Shown: positions 24,386 to 34,202 of the stretch, piece after piece | How the letters are laid out: every line of letters begins with the position of its first letter | Position numbering within the stretch: position 1 is the first letter of the stretch | NCBI RefSeq assembly: GCF_023614235.1 | Contig: NZ_CP094264.1 | Location: forward strand, 2,046,001 to 2,110,000 | DNA: 64,000 nucleotides | Source of the DNA: Streptomyces sp. MRC013 | Lineage (GTDB): Bacteria; Actinomycetota; Actinomycetes; Streptomycetales; Streptomycetaceae | Direction of reading: 5' to 3' | Program-made: the position numbers and the translations under genes | The notes under the pieces: generated by a model | Told to the model about the DNA's origin: nothing | The model's database searches: none | Seen by the model: only the letters and a program-made list of their open reading frames with translations

Positions 24386-24760
24386 GTGCAGGACACCCGG
24401 GACACCGTCGAACGGCTCGGCGCACGGCTCGGCGCACGGCTCGACGGGAAGAGCGCCGCGCCCGCCGACACCGCCCCGCTCCTGCGCGTCCCGAAGATCG
24501 TCGAGGAGGCCGGCGAGGTCGCCGAAGCCGTCCACGGCGCATACGGGTCCGACCCCCGCAAGGGCAAGAGCCACACCTGGGACGACGTACGGGCCGAACC
24601 GTACGACGTGATCCTCACGGGCACGGTCGCCCCGAGGGCCGTCACCCCCCGCGCCGACGAGGCGTTCGGCGAGCACGTCGGCCGGCTCGCCGACCGCTCG
24701 CCCGGCACCCGCCCGCGGCGCGGACCCGCCCGCCGGCGGCCACGGACCCCGGCGGGGCGG
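24386..24760 (+). CDS. MazG-like nucleotide pyrophosphohydrolase, lacking its own stop
   Basis: The first ~105 codons match small MazG-like proteins: VPKIVEEAGEVAEAVHGAYG (EExxE metal motif), RKGKSHTWDDVR, then YDVILTGTVAPRAVTPRADEAF where relatives have a CDVI...VAL helix. No in-frame stop follows until 26258-26260, deep in the gene on the other strand. A stop in another frame lies at 24793-24795. Either a frameshift near 24650-24760 or decay. Normal function is hydrolysis of non-canonical NTPs. The 3' end given is the boundary of the convergent gene. Confidence 0.5.
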
Positions 24761-26048
24761 TCACGAGCGCGGGACGACCTTCGACAGGCCGTTGATGATC
24801 CGGTCCATGGCGTCGCCGCCGGTCGGGTCCGTGAGGTTGGCGAGCATCTTCAGCGTGAAGCGCATCAGCACCGGGTGCGTCAGGCCGCGCTGCGTCGCGA
24901 CCTTCATGACCCTCGGGTTGCCGATCAGCTTCACGAAGGCGCGGCCCAGCGTGTAGTAGCCGCCGTAGGCGTCCTTGAGGGCCCGCGGGTACGCGTGGAG
25001 CGCCCGCTCGCGCAGGGCGTCCGTGGAGCGGGCGTGCGCCTGGACGATCACGTCGGCGGCGAACTGCCCGGACTCCATGGCGTACGCGATGCCCTCGCCG
25101 TTGAACGGGTTGACCAGGCCGCCCGCGTCGCCGACGAGCAGCAGCCCGCGCGTGTAGTGCGGCTGCCGGTTGAACGCCATGGGCAGGGCGGCGCCCCGGA
25201 TCGGTCCCGTCATGTTGTCCGGGGTGAAGCCCCAGTCCTCCGGCACCGACGCGCACCACGCCTTGAGGACCTCCCGCCAGTCCAGCTCGCGGAAGGCGGA
25301 GGAGGAGTTGAGGATGCCCAGGCCGACGTTGGACGTGCCGTCGCCCATGCCGAAGATCCAGCCGTAGCCGGGCAGCAGGCGGTCCGGGCCGGGGCCGCGC
25401 CGGTCCCACAGCTCCAGCCAGGACTCCAGGTAGTCGTCGTCGTGGCGGGGCGTCGTGAAGTACGTGCGGACGGCGACGCCCATCGGCCGGTCCTCGCGCC
25501 GGTGCAGCCCCATCGCGAGGGACAGGCGGCTGGAGTTGCCGTCGGCGGCGACGACGAGCGGGGCCCGGAAGGTGACCGGCGCCCTCTCCTCGCCCAGTCT
25601 GGCGTGGACGCCGGTGATCCGGCCGGTGCGGGGGTCGGTGACCGGTTCCCCCACGTTGCACCGCTCGTACAGCCGCGCGCCCGCCTTCTGCGCCTGCCGG
25701 GCGAGCAGCTCGTCGAAGTCGTCGCGCCTGCGGACCAGTCCGTAGTCCGGGTACGAGGCCAGCTCGGGCCAGTCCAGCTGGAGGCGGACGCCGCCGCCGA
25801 TGATGCGCAGACCCCTGTTGCGCGACCAGCCGGCCTCCTCGGAGACGTCGATCCCCATCGCGACGAGCTGCTTGGTGGCCCGGGGGGTGAGCCCGTCGCC
25901 GCACACCTTCTCGCGCGGGGAAGGCGGTCTTCTCCAGCAGCAGGACGTCGAGGCCCGCCTTCGCCAGGTGGTACGCGGTGGTGGAGCCCGCCGGGCCCGC
26001 CCCGACGACGATCACGTCCGCGGTGTGTTCGGAGAGGGTCTCGGTCAC
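24761..26048 (-). pseudogene. geranylgeranyl-reductase-family FAD oxidoreductase, 1-nt frameshift
   Basis: The N-terminus (ATG at 26048) has the FAD motif VIVVGAGPAGSTTAYHLAKAG. After LLLEKTAFP the frame changes at the G4 run 25917-25920; with three instead of four bases it continues as REKVCGDGLTPRATKQLV to the end, GDAGGLVNPFNGEGIAYAMESG included. The intact protein would be about 428 residues. In Streptomyces this gene sits by nuo/menG and is thought to reduce prenyl side chains (menaquinone or other isoprenoids). A sequencing error is as likely as a true mutation. Confidence 0.85.
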
Positions 26049-26143
26049 GGCGAGTTCTCCCGGGCTGGAAACGGCGTGCCGGAGGCACTGGACGTGGGCA
26101 GTCTATGGGGGCCCGCCGTTCACCGACCCGAAGGGCGTCTTCG

Positions 26144-26679
26144 ATGACCGAGTTGCTCCGTGCCGCCGTCCGGCCCCCGGTGGGCCGGACTTCCGCCTGC
26201 GGGTGCCCACGGAGGAGGACGCGTACGCCTGGCACCGCGCCTTCGACGACCCCGGGGTGAGGGAGCTCCACGGCGGCCGGTCCGCCGAACTCTCCCTCTA
26301 CCACGAGCTCACCGCCCGGCAGCGGCGCCACGAGGCCGAACGCGGCTTCTGCCTGTGGACGCTGCTGGACGGGGCGGGCGAGGTCGTCGGCTTCACCGGC
26401 GCCCAGCCGTGGCCGCACCCGTGGGGTCCGGTCGGCGAGGTCGAGCTCGGCTGGCGCCTGGCCCGCCCCGCCTGGGGCCGGGGGTACGCGACGGCCGCCG
26501 CCCGCGAGACGCTGGAGCGGGTGCGGGCGGCCGGCGTGGGGCGCGTCGTCGCCGTGGTGAACGCGCGCGACGAGCGCTCCGTCGCGGTCGCCCGCCGCCT
26601 GGGCATGGTCCTCCGGGACACCGCGCCGATCCCCGGCCGGGAGGCCGAGCGGGGCCACCGCTTCGACCTGGAGCTCTAG
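26144..26679 (+). pseudogene. GNAT N-acetyltransferase with probable 1-nt deletion
   Basis: An ATG at 26144 gives MTELLRAAVRP, then the frame is lost at the C5 run 26174-26178; six C would continue as PGGPDFRLRVPTEEDAYAW. The body is a RimJ/RimL-type acetyltransferase: VGFTGAQPW, VELGWRLARPAWGRGYATAAAR (acetyl-CoA loop), and RDERSVAVARRLGM. Without the shift only a GTG at 26203 could start it (158 residues). Divergent from the FAD reductase, 95 bp apart. Substrate unknown. Confidence 0.75.
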
Positions 26680-26681
26680 TC

Positions 26682-28178
26682 CCGATGCCGTGTAGTTAGC
26701 GTCGGGTGTCCGGTGTCAAGTGGTGCGGCCGGTCGGGATGTCGATGCTGATGGTGGCCTTGTAGCTGGTCCTATCGACGAGGCCTTCGGCGTTGTATCTC
26801 GAGATGGCGGGTTTGACGACGCGTGGCCGGGTGCGGATCCGTCGAGTGGGCGTGAGGCGGGCCAGAACCCGGCGGCCGATGGTGTCGATGGGGTCGATCG
26901 TCGTGTCGATGATGCCGGCGGCTTGAACGAGCAGGTCGCGCGCTGCGTGCAGGGCGATGGTGAAGCCGGCTCGGTCGGGGTCGGCATGGGTGGCGGTGGC
27001 GTCCGCCCTCGCCAGTCGCAGGACCTGGTGGGTGACCAGCAGAGCGAAGGCTTCCCGGGCCATGCCGGCCGGAGTCCGGGCGCGCGGGATTCGGCCGCCG
27101 AGGATGGTGGACTCGATCTCGGGGTAGGAGGTCTCGGCCTCCCATCGCTCGTGACAGGGCTTGACCGGTTCGGTAGCGGGGTGGGGGTGGGCGTCGGTGG
27201 GTGTCGCGACGAGGCGGTAGGCGCCGGTGCGGCGCCCCCGGGCGGTGCTGACGGTGATCTCGCAGTCGATGACACGGGCCGTGAGCGGCCCCCTTGCGGA
27301 CAGGTAAGAGCCGTCCGCGAAACGGTGAGGGACCGGCAGTCCGCGGTGCTCTTTCACCCGGACCAGGAGGTGAGCGCTCCTTTGCGTGATCGCCTCGACC
27401 AGGACTGGACAGCGAAATTCCGGTCCAGCAACACGATCGTGCCCTCGCGCGGGCTGCAAACCAGGCGTGGGGCATAGGAAGTCTCTTCGGTGGTGGTCGG
27501 CCCGAACACGGCGTCCAGGACGGTGCGGGTGCCGCACGGCACCAGGATCAGCAGACGCAGTGAGGGGCATCCCGCTCCACCGTTGTCACCGCGGTGCTTG
27601 GGGAACTCGGCACCGTTCGCCGGACTGTCGGCAACGGCCGTCAGCGTCCCGTCGATCACGCAGACGAGCAGGCCGCGCCACCGTGTTCCCAGTTCCCACG
27701 GTGCTGATCCCCGCGGCTGGCCCGCGCAGGAGGTCGAACAAGCGCCGCGACGGCACGGTCCCGATCCTTCTGCGGGCTTGAGCCATCGCGCCGGCCGTCG
27801 GAGCCGCCGACGTGATTCCTTCCAGTCCGGCCGTCATCCGCTGCCACACCCCCTGCCAACCGGGCCCGGGAAACAGGACCCCGGCCAGCAGCAGGTACAC
27901 CACCACACGTGAGGGAAGGGCCCGTACCCGCCGCTGAGTCCTGCCGGTCCCGGCCAGCACCGCGTCGACCATCTCGAACGGGACGATCCTCGTCAACTCG
28001 CCGACACGGCCGGGCGCGAACGGGCTGCGGCAACCACTACCTCATGAGAAACGACAGACCTGGCGTCCAATGGAGCTCCTGCTGAACGCCGATCTCGGCC
28101 CACACGGTTCCAGCAGGGGCTCCCTCCCTACTTCAGGCGCTTGCCACATCACCCCGCACCCTAACTACACGGCATTGG
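26682..28178 (-). mobile_element. decayed IS4-family insertion sequence, about 1.5 kb
   Basis: Terminal inverted repeats share CCRATGCCGTGTAGTTAG (left from 26682, right ending 28178). Flanks CTCTAGTC (26674-26681) and CCCTAGTC (28179-28186) look like an 8-bp target duplication with one mismatch. It sits exactly between two convergent stop codons (both TAG). The transposase is broken by at least two frameshifts. Confidence 0.8.
26716..27996 (-). pseudogene. IS4-family transposase, frameshifted
   Basis: Three consecutive pieces in different frames make one protein. N-terminal domain at 27996-27670 (TRIVPFEMVDAVLAGTGRTQRRVRALPSR), catalytic start near 27659 (CVIDGTLTAVADSP with the first Asp), middle to about 27410 (REGTIVLLDRNFA with the second Asp), and C-terminal part 27400-26716 with the YREK-like WEAETSYPEIESTILGGR. 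Shifts lie near 27660-27680 and 27400-27415. Not functional as read. Confidence 0.85.
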
Positions 28179-28180
28179 CC

Positions 28181-30604
28181 CTAGTCCGCGCCGTCGAGGG
28201 TCCAGGTGGAGAGCGCGACGTCGAAGGTCCTGCGGGCCTCGGGCCAGTCGCGCTCCCGCGCGGTGAAGTAGACGGCGTACTCCGTGCCGTCCTCGGCGAC
28301 GTACGCCTGGTCGGCGGCGTGGACCGTCTCGCCCGCCCCGTCCCTGTACGTGTACTCCCAGACCGCTCCGGGCCGCCCCCGGAAGGTGTTCGCCTCCAGC
28401 CGCACCCGGCGGTACTCGGCGTTCCGCTCGCGGGATCGCTTCTCCAGGGCGGTGAGGTTCTCCAGCGAGGTGTACGGGGCGTCGCGGACCACGCCGACGA
28501 GGAAGTGGCTCATGCCGGTCGGCCCGGCGTAGGTGATCTGCCCCCGTTCCTCGGACACCCGCTCCCACCCGGCGGGCACCGCGAAGGCGAACCCGGCGGT
28601 GTCGCTGACCAGTTCGTACCCGTCGGGCACGCCGGCCGGACCGGCGGAGACGGACTGGGAGGGGGACGGGGAGGGGGACGGGGAGGGAGGCGTGGACGCC
28701 GGCGCCGGGGCGCTCGCCGTGTCGGTGGGCGCGGTGGCGGTTCCCGGGGCCGGTGCCGTACGGGGGCCGGGGGCGCCGTCGGCGGCCGGCGCGGCGCCGG
28801 GGCGGGGAGGGGCGGACGCCCCGGGTCCCCCGTCCCGCAGCATCAGGATCCCGGTGGTGGCCCCGCCTCCCACGGCGAACGCGACCACCAGCGCCCCGGC
28901 CCAGAGCAGCGGCCGCCGTCGCGGGGAGGACCCGGTGGGCGCGGCGTACGCACCGGTCCCGCCCGCCGGTCCGGTGCCGGGGTCCGCGGGCGGACGCGGT
29001 GCCGGTGCGGCCGGAGGCCGGGGGCCGGAGCCGTCCGGTGCGGGTGCGGGGGCCGGCGGCCCGGCCGGATGGGAAGCGGGACGGCCCGCGGGTGCCGCGG
29101 GTGCCGCGGGATGGGCCGGCTGCGGCGGTACGGCCGGGTGCCCGCCGCCGGGACCGCCCGGCCCGCCGGAACCGCCCGCGATCCGCCGCAGGTACGGCGC
29201 GACGAGGACCGCGCCCCCCACCCACAGCAGCCCGAACAGCAGCGCGTCCGGGACGCTCGGGGCCACCTCGAAGGCCCCCTCGCCGCCGAGGTCGTCGAGC
29301 TCCCCGGCTCCCCGGGCGCCGATCCCGCTCACCCCGGCCACCAGCAGGTACAGCCCGAGGAAGACTCCGCCCGCCAGGGCCTGCCCGCCCCGTCCGGGTA
29401 CGCGGCGCACCGCCCACAACCCGGCCAGGAGCGCGCAGACGGCCCCCAGGGCGAGCAGCCCGGTCACCGCCCAGCCGCCCCACTCGTCGCCGATCTCGGC
29501 CAGCCCGACGCCGCCGTGCTCCACCTCGGACCCGAAGGGCCCGAACCGCCCCCGCAGGTCGTACTCGACCGGCGCGCCCCAGGCGATGCCCAGGACGGCG
29601 GCGCCGAGGTTCGGCAGGACCGCCAGGGCGACCAGCAGCGCGGAGCCGTCCACCCCGTCGGTGCTCGCGAACGCCGCGAAGCCGACCAGCGAGCAGAGGG
29701 CCAGCGCGGCGGCGAGCGCCCGGACGGCCGCCCCCAGGGCGCGCACCGCCGTGAGGGCGCCGGGCCGGACGGACAGCCACCGGGCGAGGCCGTCGCGGTG
29801 GAGGACCCCGGCCGCGACCGCGAGGGCCGCTGCGAGCGCGACCAGCGCGGCCGTCACGGGCGAGACCGACACGGCGATCCCGGCGATCTCCGGCCGGGCG
29901 AACAGCCCGAGCAGCAGCACCGCCCCGGCGGCGGACAGGGCGACCCGTACCGACGCGTCGGCGCCGGCCCCCCGTGCGCGCAGTGCGCGGGCCGCCAGGT
30001 ACAGGGCGCCGACCCACAGGAACGTCACCGTCAGGGGAACGACGGAGAGTTCGGCACCGCCCTGGGCGGGGGCGTCCCCGGATCCGAAGCCGGAGCCGTA
30101 CCCGTACCCGTCCTCCTCCCCGTACGGGGATGCGGGTGCGTCCGCCCCGAGCCCGAAACCGCCGCCGAACGCCTGGAGGAGCACGGCGAGCGCGATCCGC
30201 AGCCGGTCGCTCCAGCCGACGACGACCCCGTCGTCGGGGTCCTGGCCGTACGAGGGGATCGCGAGCGCCACCGCGAGGGCGAGCAGCAGCCCGGTCGGCC
30301 AGGCGGCGGCCCGCAGGGCGGGCGCCCAGGGGCCCCGGAACGCCCGGCGCAGGAACACGGCGGCGGGCGAGGGCGCCGCAGGACCGGGCGCGTACCCGGG
30401 CGGCGCGAACCCCGGGCCGGGCGGGCGCACGGGCGGTGGCCCCGCGGGCGCGGCGGGCGCGACGGCGGGCGGCGCGGGCGGCCCCGCGGGCGCGGCGGGA
30501 CCGGCGGGCGGCGCGGCGGCGGCCGGCCGTCCCCGACCGCAGTTCATGCAGAAGCGGGCCTCCTCGGGAGAAGGGGTCCCGCAGTGGGGACAGTGCGGCG
30601 CCAT
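28181..30604 (-). CDS. zinc-ribbon multi-pass membrane protein
   Basis: 807 residues, ATG at 30604. Order: zinc ribbon CPHCGTPSPEEARFCMNCG (residues 5-23), Pro/Ala-rich linker, about ten hydrophobic segments (about 100-490), a second Pro/Ala linker, one membrane segment (LLWAGALVVAFAVGGGATTG), another Pro/Thr/Ser linker, and an extracytoplasmic C-terminal domain (about 660-807) beginning GYELVSDTAGFAFAVPAGWERV. No enzyme motif. Probably a cell-envelope protein of unknown role, typical of streptomycetes. The extreme C-terminus abuts the IS4 remnant. Confidence 0.8.
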   Translation of the reverse strand: MAPHCPHCGTPSPEEARFCMNCGRGRPAAAAPPAGPAAPAGPPAPPAVAPAAPAGPPPVRPPGPGFAPPGYAPGPAAPSPAAVFLRRAFRGPWAPALRAAAWPTGLLLALAVALAIPSYGQDPDDGVVVGWSDRLRIALAVLLQAFGGGFGLGADAPASPYGEEDGYGYGSGFGSGDAPAQGGAELSVVPLTVTFLWVGALYLAARALRARGAGADASVRVALSAAGAVLLLGLFARPEIAGIAVSVSPVTAALVALAAALAVAAGVLHRDGLARWLSVRPGALTAVRALGAAVRALAAALALCSLVGFAAFASTDGVDGSALLVALAVLPNLGAAVLGIAWGAPVEYDLRGRFGPFGSEVEHGGVGLAEIGDEWGGWAVTGLLALGAVCALLAGLWAVRRVPGRGGQALAGGVFLGLYLLVAGVSGIGARGAGELDDLGGEGAFEVAPSVPDALLFGLLWVGGAVLVAPYLRRIAGGSGGPGGPGGGHPAVPPQPAHPAAPAAPAGRPASHPAGPPAPAPAPDGSGPRPPAAPAPRPPADPGTGPAGGTGAYAAPTGSSPRRRPLLWAGALVVAFAVGGGATTGILMLRDGGPGASAPPRPGAAPAADGAPGPRTAPAPGTATAPTDTASAPAPASTPPSPSPSPSPSQSVSAGPAGVPDGYELVSDTAGFAFAVPAGWERVSEERGQITYAGPTGMSHFLVGVVRDAPYTSLENLTALEKRSRERNAEYRRVRLEANTFRGRPGAVWEYTYRDGAGETVHAADQAYVAEDGTEYAVYFTARERDWPEARRTFDVALSTWTLDGAD

Positions 30605-30674
30605 GGGCTGCTCCGGGTGCCGGGGGACGGGTCGGTCCCCTATCCTCCCGGCTGGAAACGCACCGTCAAGCGCG

Positions 30675-31376
30675 TTACTCCTCCAGCGCCTTGGCACCCC
30701 GGTGCAGCGCCACGATCCCGCCCGACAGGTTCCGCCAGGCCACCTTCGACCAGCCGGCCCCCTGGAGCACGCCCGCCAGCTCCCGCTGCCCGGGCCAGGC
30801 CCGGATGGACTCGGCGAGGTACGCGTACGCGTCCGGGTTGGACGACACGGCGCGGGCGACCGGCGGGAGGGCGCGCATCAGGTACTCCTCGTACACCTTC
30901 CGGAACGGCGCCCACGTGGCGTGCGAGAACTCGCAGATCACCACGCGCCCGCCCGGCCTGGTCACCCGGTGCAGCTCGCGTAGCGCCGTGTCCGTGCCGT
31001 GGACGTTGCGCAGGCCGAAGGAGACGGTCACCGCGTCGAAGGCGCCGTCGCGGAAGGGCAGCCGCGTCGCGTCGCCGGCGGTCAGCGGGAGCCACGGGTT
31101 GCGCCTCTTGCCCTCCCGCAGCATGCCGAGGGAGAAGTCGCACGGCACGACGTACGCGCCGTCCTCCACGAACGGCAGCGAGGACGTGCCGGTGCCCGCC
31201 GCGAGGTCGAGGACCCGCTCCCCGGGCCGGGCGCCGACGGCCCGCGCCACCTCCCGGCGCCAGCGCCGGTCCTGGAAGAGGGAGAGCACGTCGTTGGTGA
31301 GGTCGTAGTTCGCCGCGACGTGGTCGAACATCGCGGCGACTTCGTGCGGCTGCTTGTCCAGCGTTGCTCGGGTCAC
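30675..31376 (-). CDS. menG: demethylmenaquinone methyltransferase
   Basis: 233 residues, GTG at 31376. UbiE/MenG class SAM methyltransferase performing the last step of menaquinone synthesis. Motifs: [28 protein letters not shown] loop [40 protein letters not shown], and [12 protein letters not shown]. Placed near mqnC in the same direction, as expected for a quinone set. Confidence 0.93.
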   Translation of the reverse strand: MTRATLDKQPHEVAAMFDHVAANYDLTNDVLSLFQDRRWRREVARAVGARPGERVLDLAAGTGTSSLPFVEDGAYVVPCDFSLGMLREGKRRNPWLPLTAGDATRLPFRDGAFDAVTVSFGLRNVHGTDTALRELHRVTRPGGRVVICEFSHATWAPFRKVYEEYLMRALPPVARAVSSNPDAYAYLAESIRAWPGQRELAGVLQGAGWSKVAWRNLSGGIVALHRGAKALEE

Positions 31377-31417
31377 CGGCCCATTCAAGCAGGCGGCCCC
31401 GCCCCGTCCGCGCGCGG

Positions 31418-32023
31418 TCACACCGCGCGGTGGACGAGCCGCCCGTCGAGGACGGTGGCCACGCACGAGGACGCGCCGCGCCCGGGGAGTTCGGCGGCGT
31501 CCCGCACGTCGAAGACGGCGAACCGGGCCGGGCCGCCCGCCCTCGGCGCCCCGGCCCACACGACGGGCCCGCCCGACGCGAACGGGTCCGGGGAGGGTGT
31601 CCCGCCCGGCCGGGCGGCCCGCGCGACGACGCCGAGGCCGGCGCGCCGCACCGCGTCCCGTACGGCCGGGGTGCGCGGCTCCCCGGCGACGGCGACCGCG
31701 CCGTGGGCGAGCAGCCACCGCACGCCCCGCCGGGCGCTGCCGCCGCGGCGCGCGTCGGTCAGGCCGAGCGCGGCGAGCGCGGGACCGGTGATCGGCGCGG
31801 TGCCCAGCGCGCCGGCCTCGCGCGGGTCGGGGTGGTACGCCTCCTCCAGCAGCTCGGGTCCGTAGGCGTTGACCAGGCCGGGCGTGAGGACGCCGGGCCA
31901 GCGCCGCACGCGGGCGTCCGGGCGGGCGGCGGCCAGCTCCCCGTACGGTCCGAGGGCGGCGATCCGCGCTCCCTCGACCAGTACGGCGTCACCGGTGGCG
32001 GCGGCCACGTGGAGGGTCGGCAC
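31418..32023 (-). CDS. imidazolonepropionase-like small protein next to mqnC
   Basis: 201 residues from the GTG at 32023, 11 nt after mqnC. It has the composite-domain part of amidohydrolases ([19 protein letters not shown] and [23 protein letters not shown]), where full enzymes would have the HxH metal motif; here the position reads VNAYGPE. Most of the TIM-barrel is missing, but the C-terminal [14 protein letters not shown] is kept. Conserved beside mqnC in streptomycetes as I recall. Catalysis is doubtful; a link to aminofutalosine deamination is only a guess. Confidence 0.75.
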   Translation of the reverse strand: MPTLHVAAATGDAVLVEGARIAALGPYGELAAARPDARVRRWPGVLTPGLVNAYGPELLEEAYHPDPREAGALGTAPITGPALAALGLTDARRGGSARRGVRWLLAHGAVAVAGEPRTPAVRDAVRRAGLGVVARAARPGGTPSPDPFASGGPVVWAGAPRAGGPARFAVFDVRDAAELPGRGASSCVATVLDGRLVHRAV

Positions 32024-32034
32024 GACCGGCCCGC

Positions 32035-33234
32035 TCAGTCGGCGGCCAGCAGCTTCAGCCCGGGGTGCGCCGTGCCGCCCTCGATGGCCGTGGACGAGAT
32101 GTGCGAGGCGACGCGGTCGTCGACCGGGTCGTCCGCCGGGTCGTCGTGGACGACGAGGTGCTCGTAGGTCGTGGTGCGCTGCGCCGGGACGCGGCCCGCC
32201 TTGCGGATGAGGTCGATGATCTCCAGCCGGTTGGAGCGGTGCCGGGCGCCGGCGGAGGAGACGACGTTCTCCTCCAGCATGATCGAGCCGAGGTCGTCGG
32301 CGCCGTAGTGCAGCGACAGCTGGCCGGCCTCCTTGCCGGTGGTGAGCCAGGAGCCCTGGATGTGGGCGACGTTGTCGAGGAAAAGCCGCGCGACGGCGAT
32401 CATGCGCAGGTACTCGAGGAGCGTGGCCTGCGTCCGGCCCCTCAGGTGGTTGTTCTCCGGCTGGTAGGTGTACGGGATGAAGGCGCGGAAGCCGCCCGTC
32501 CGGTCCTGCACGTCGCGGATCATCCGCAGGTGCTCGATGCGCTCGGCGTTGGTCTCGCCGGTGCCCATCAGCATGGTGGAGGTCGACTCGACGCCCAGGC
32601 CGTGGGCGATCTCCATGATCTCCAGCCAGCGCTCGCCGGACTCCTTGAGCGGGGCGATCGCCCTGCGGGGCCGCTCCGGCAGCAGCTCGGCGCCCGCCCC
32701 GGCGAACGAGTCGAGCCCGGCGGCGTGGATGCGGCGGACGGCCTCCTCGGCGGTCACCCCGGAGATCCGCGCCATGTGCTCGACCTCGGAGGCGCCGAGG
32801 GAGTGGATGACGAGCTGCGGGAACGCCTCCTTGATGGCGGCGAAGTGCCTCTCGTAGTACTCCACGCCGAAGTCCGGGTGGTGGCCGCCCTGGAACATGA
32901 TCTGCGTGCCGCCCAGCTCGACGGTCTCGGCGCAGCGGCGCAGGATGTCGTCGAGGTCGCGGGTCCAGCCCTTGGCGGTGTCCTTCGGCGCGGCGTAGAA
33001 CGCGCAGAACCGGCAGGCCGTCACGCAGACGTTGGTGTAGTTGACGTTGCGTTCGATGATGTACGTCGCGATGTGCTCCGTACCGGCGTAGCGGCGGCGG
33101 CGGGCGGCGTCGGCGGCGGAGCCGAGGGCGTGCAGGGGCGCGGAGCGGTAGAGGTCGAGCGCCTCCTCCGGGGTGATCCGCCCACCGGCGGCGGCACGGT
33201 CGAGAACGGACTGGAGCTCGGCCTTCTCGGTCAC
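32035..33234 (-). CDS. mqnC: cyclic dehypoxanthinyl futalosine synthase
   Basis: 399 residues, ATG at 33234. Radical-SAM enzyme of the futalosine pathway that cyclises dehypoxanthinylfutalosine. Cluster cysteines Cys70, Cys74 and Cys77 in NVCVTACRFCAFY. Other family features: MFQGGHHPDFGVEYYE, FAGAGAELLPERPRRAI, TSTMLMGTGET and FIPYTYQPENNHL. The acidic insert DDPADDPVDD near the C-terminus is a variable part. Cotranscribed with the small amidohydrolase-like gene. Confidence 0.95.
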   Translation of the reverse strand: MTEKAELQSVLDRAAAGGRITPEEALDLYRSAPLHALGSAADAARRRRYAGTEHIATYIIERNVNYTNVCVTACRFCAFYAAPKDTAKGWTRDLDDILRRCAETVELGGTQIMFQGGHHPDFGVEYYERHFAAIKEAFPQLVIHSLGASEVEHMARISGVTAEEAVRRIHAAGLDSFAGAGAELLPERPRRAIAPLKESGERWLEIMEIAHGLGVESTSTMLMGTGETNAERIEHLRMIRDVQDRTGGFRAFIPYTYQPENNHLRGRTQATLLEYLRMIAVARLFLDNVAHIQGSWLTTGKEAGQLSLHYGADDLGSIMLEENVVSSAGARHRSNRLEIIDLIRKAGRVPAQRTTTYEHLVVHDDPADDPVDDRVASHISSTAIEGGTAHPGLKLLAAD

Positions 33235-33297
33235 CGGGTGCGTACCTTTCGCCAGCTTGCGGACGGACCGGACCAGCGTACGCCAGCGCCTCCGGGG

Positions 33298-33999
33298 CTA
33301 TTCCGCGCGGTCCGGGGTGGCGTGCGGGCGTCCGGCGGCGGCGGCGTCGGAGGTGTAGTGGAGGCCGCCGCCCCCGAGGCGCGGGGTGACGGTGTGGGTC
33401 CCGCCGGTGCACACGCCGGTGGACGCGTCGCTCGCCGAGCCGTCGGCGACGAGGGTGTCGGCGGTGGCGGTGCGCAGCACGAGGGTGTCCTCGCAGATCC
33501 TGTCGCCGAGGATGTCGTGCTAGACGACCCGGCCCACCTCCCGCCCCACCGCGCCGCCGCGCGGGGTCACGGTGAAGGTGCCCGCCGGGATGTCCCCGAT
33601 GGCACCGGCCCCGGCGGTCACCCGGCCCTTCCACGTCCCGAGGAACGCCCGGGGCACCGTGGCGCCGGCCGACGCGCTGGAGGCGCCGCCGCCGGGCCGC
33701 TGGGCGATCGGGGTGCGCCGCCGCCCGGCAGCAGGTCGAACAGGAGGGCCGCGCCCACGAGCACGGCGGCGAGGGCGCTCGCGACGGCGAGGGCGGAGGC
33801 GCGGCCGGGCCGCCTCCCGGCGGAACCGGGCGCGGAACTCCTCGTCCAGCGCGAGGTGCTCGTGCACCACCTTCACGGCCACGGTGCGGCCGCCCTCGCT
33901 GCGGGCCAGGTGGACGCGGCCCATGCCATCCGAGCCGAGCCCGCCCAGCAGCCGGTACGGGCCGATCGCCCTCGGTTCGTCCGCCTCCAGCGGTCGCAT
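33298..33999 (-). pseudogene. Ser/Thr protein kinase remnant
   Basis: The N-terminus (ATG at 33999) is a clear kinase start: IGPYRLLGGLGSDGMGRVHLARS and VAVKVVHEHLALDEEFRARFRRE. It then jumps through Arg-rich junk into an extracytoplasmic C-terminal domain (FLGTWKGRVTAG, IPAGTFTVTPRGGAVGREV), so the catalytic lobe and membrane segment are largely deleted. An in-frame TAG at 33520-33522 stops it, with the same domain continuing to 33298 (DRICEDTLVLRTATADTLV). Dead kinase/sensor gene. Confidence 0.8.
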
Positions 34000-34202
34000 C
34001 CGTCCCGCTCCCCCCGCTCCGTGCCCGTGCGCGTACCGACGACACGTAGGGGCCCCGGCGGCCGGGACCACGGGGACCGCCCGCACCGCGGGACCGGCCG
34101 GTCCGCCCGCGCCTCCGCCCACCCGGCCGAAGGCCGCGGCCCGCCCCGCCCCCGCCGAAGGCCCGCGGGGGGCCGTCCCCTCCCGGACCGGAGTGCCCCG
34201 CC

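Noticed and set aside
28070..31300. 1076-codon open frame on the plus strand
   Set aside because: It is antisense to the zinc-ribbon membrane protein and menG, both with clear domains; composition is Arg/Gly/Pro-rich without any motif.
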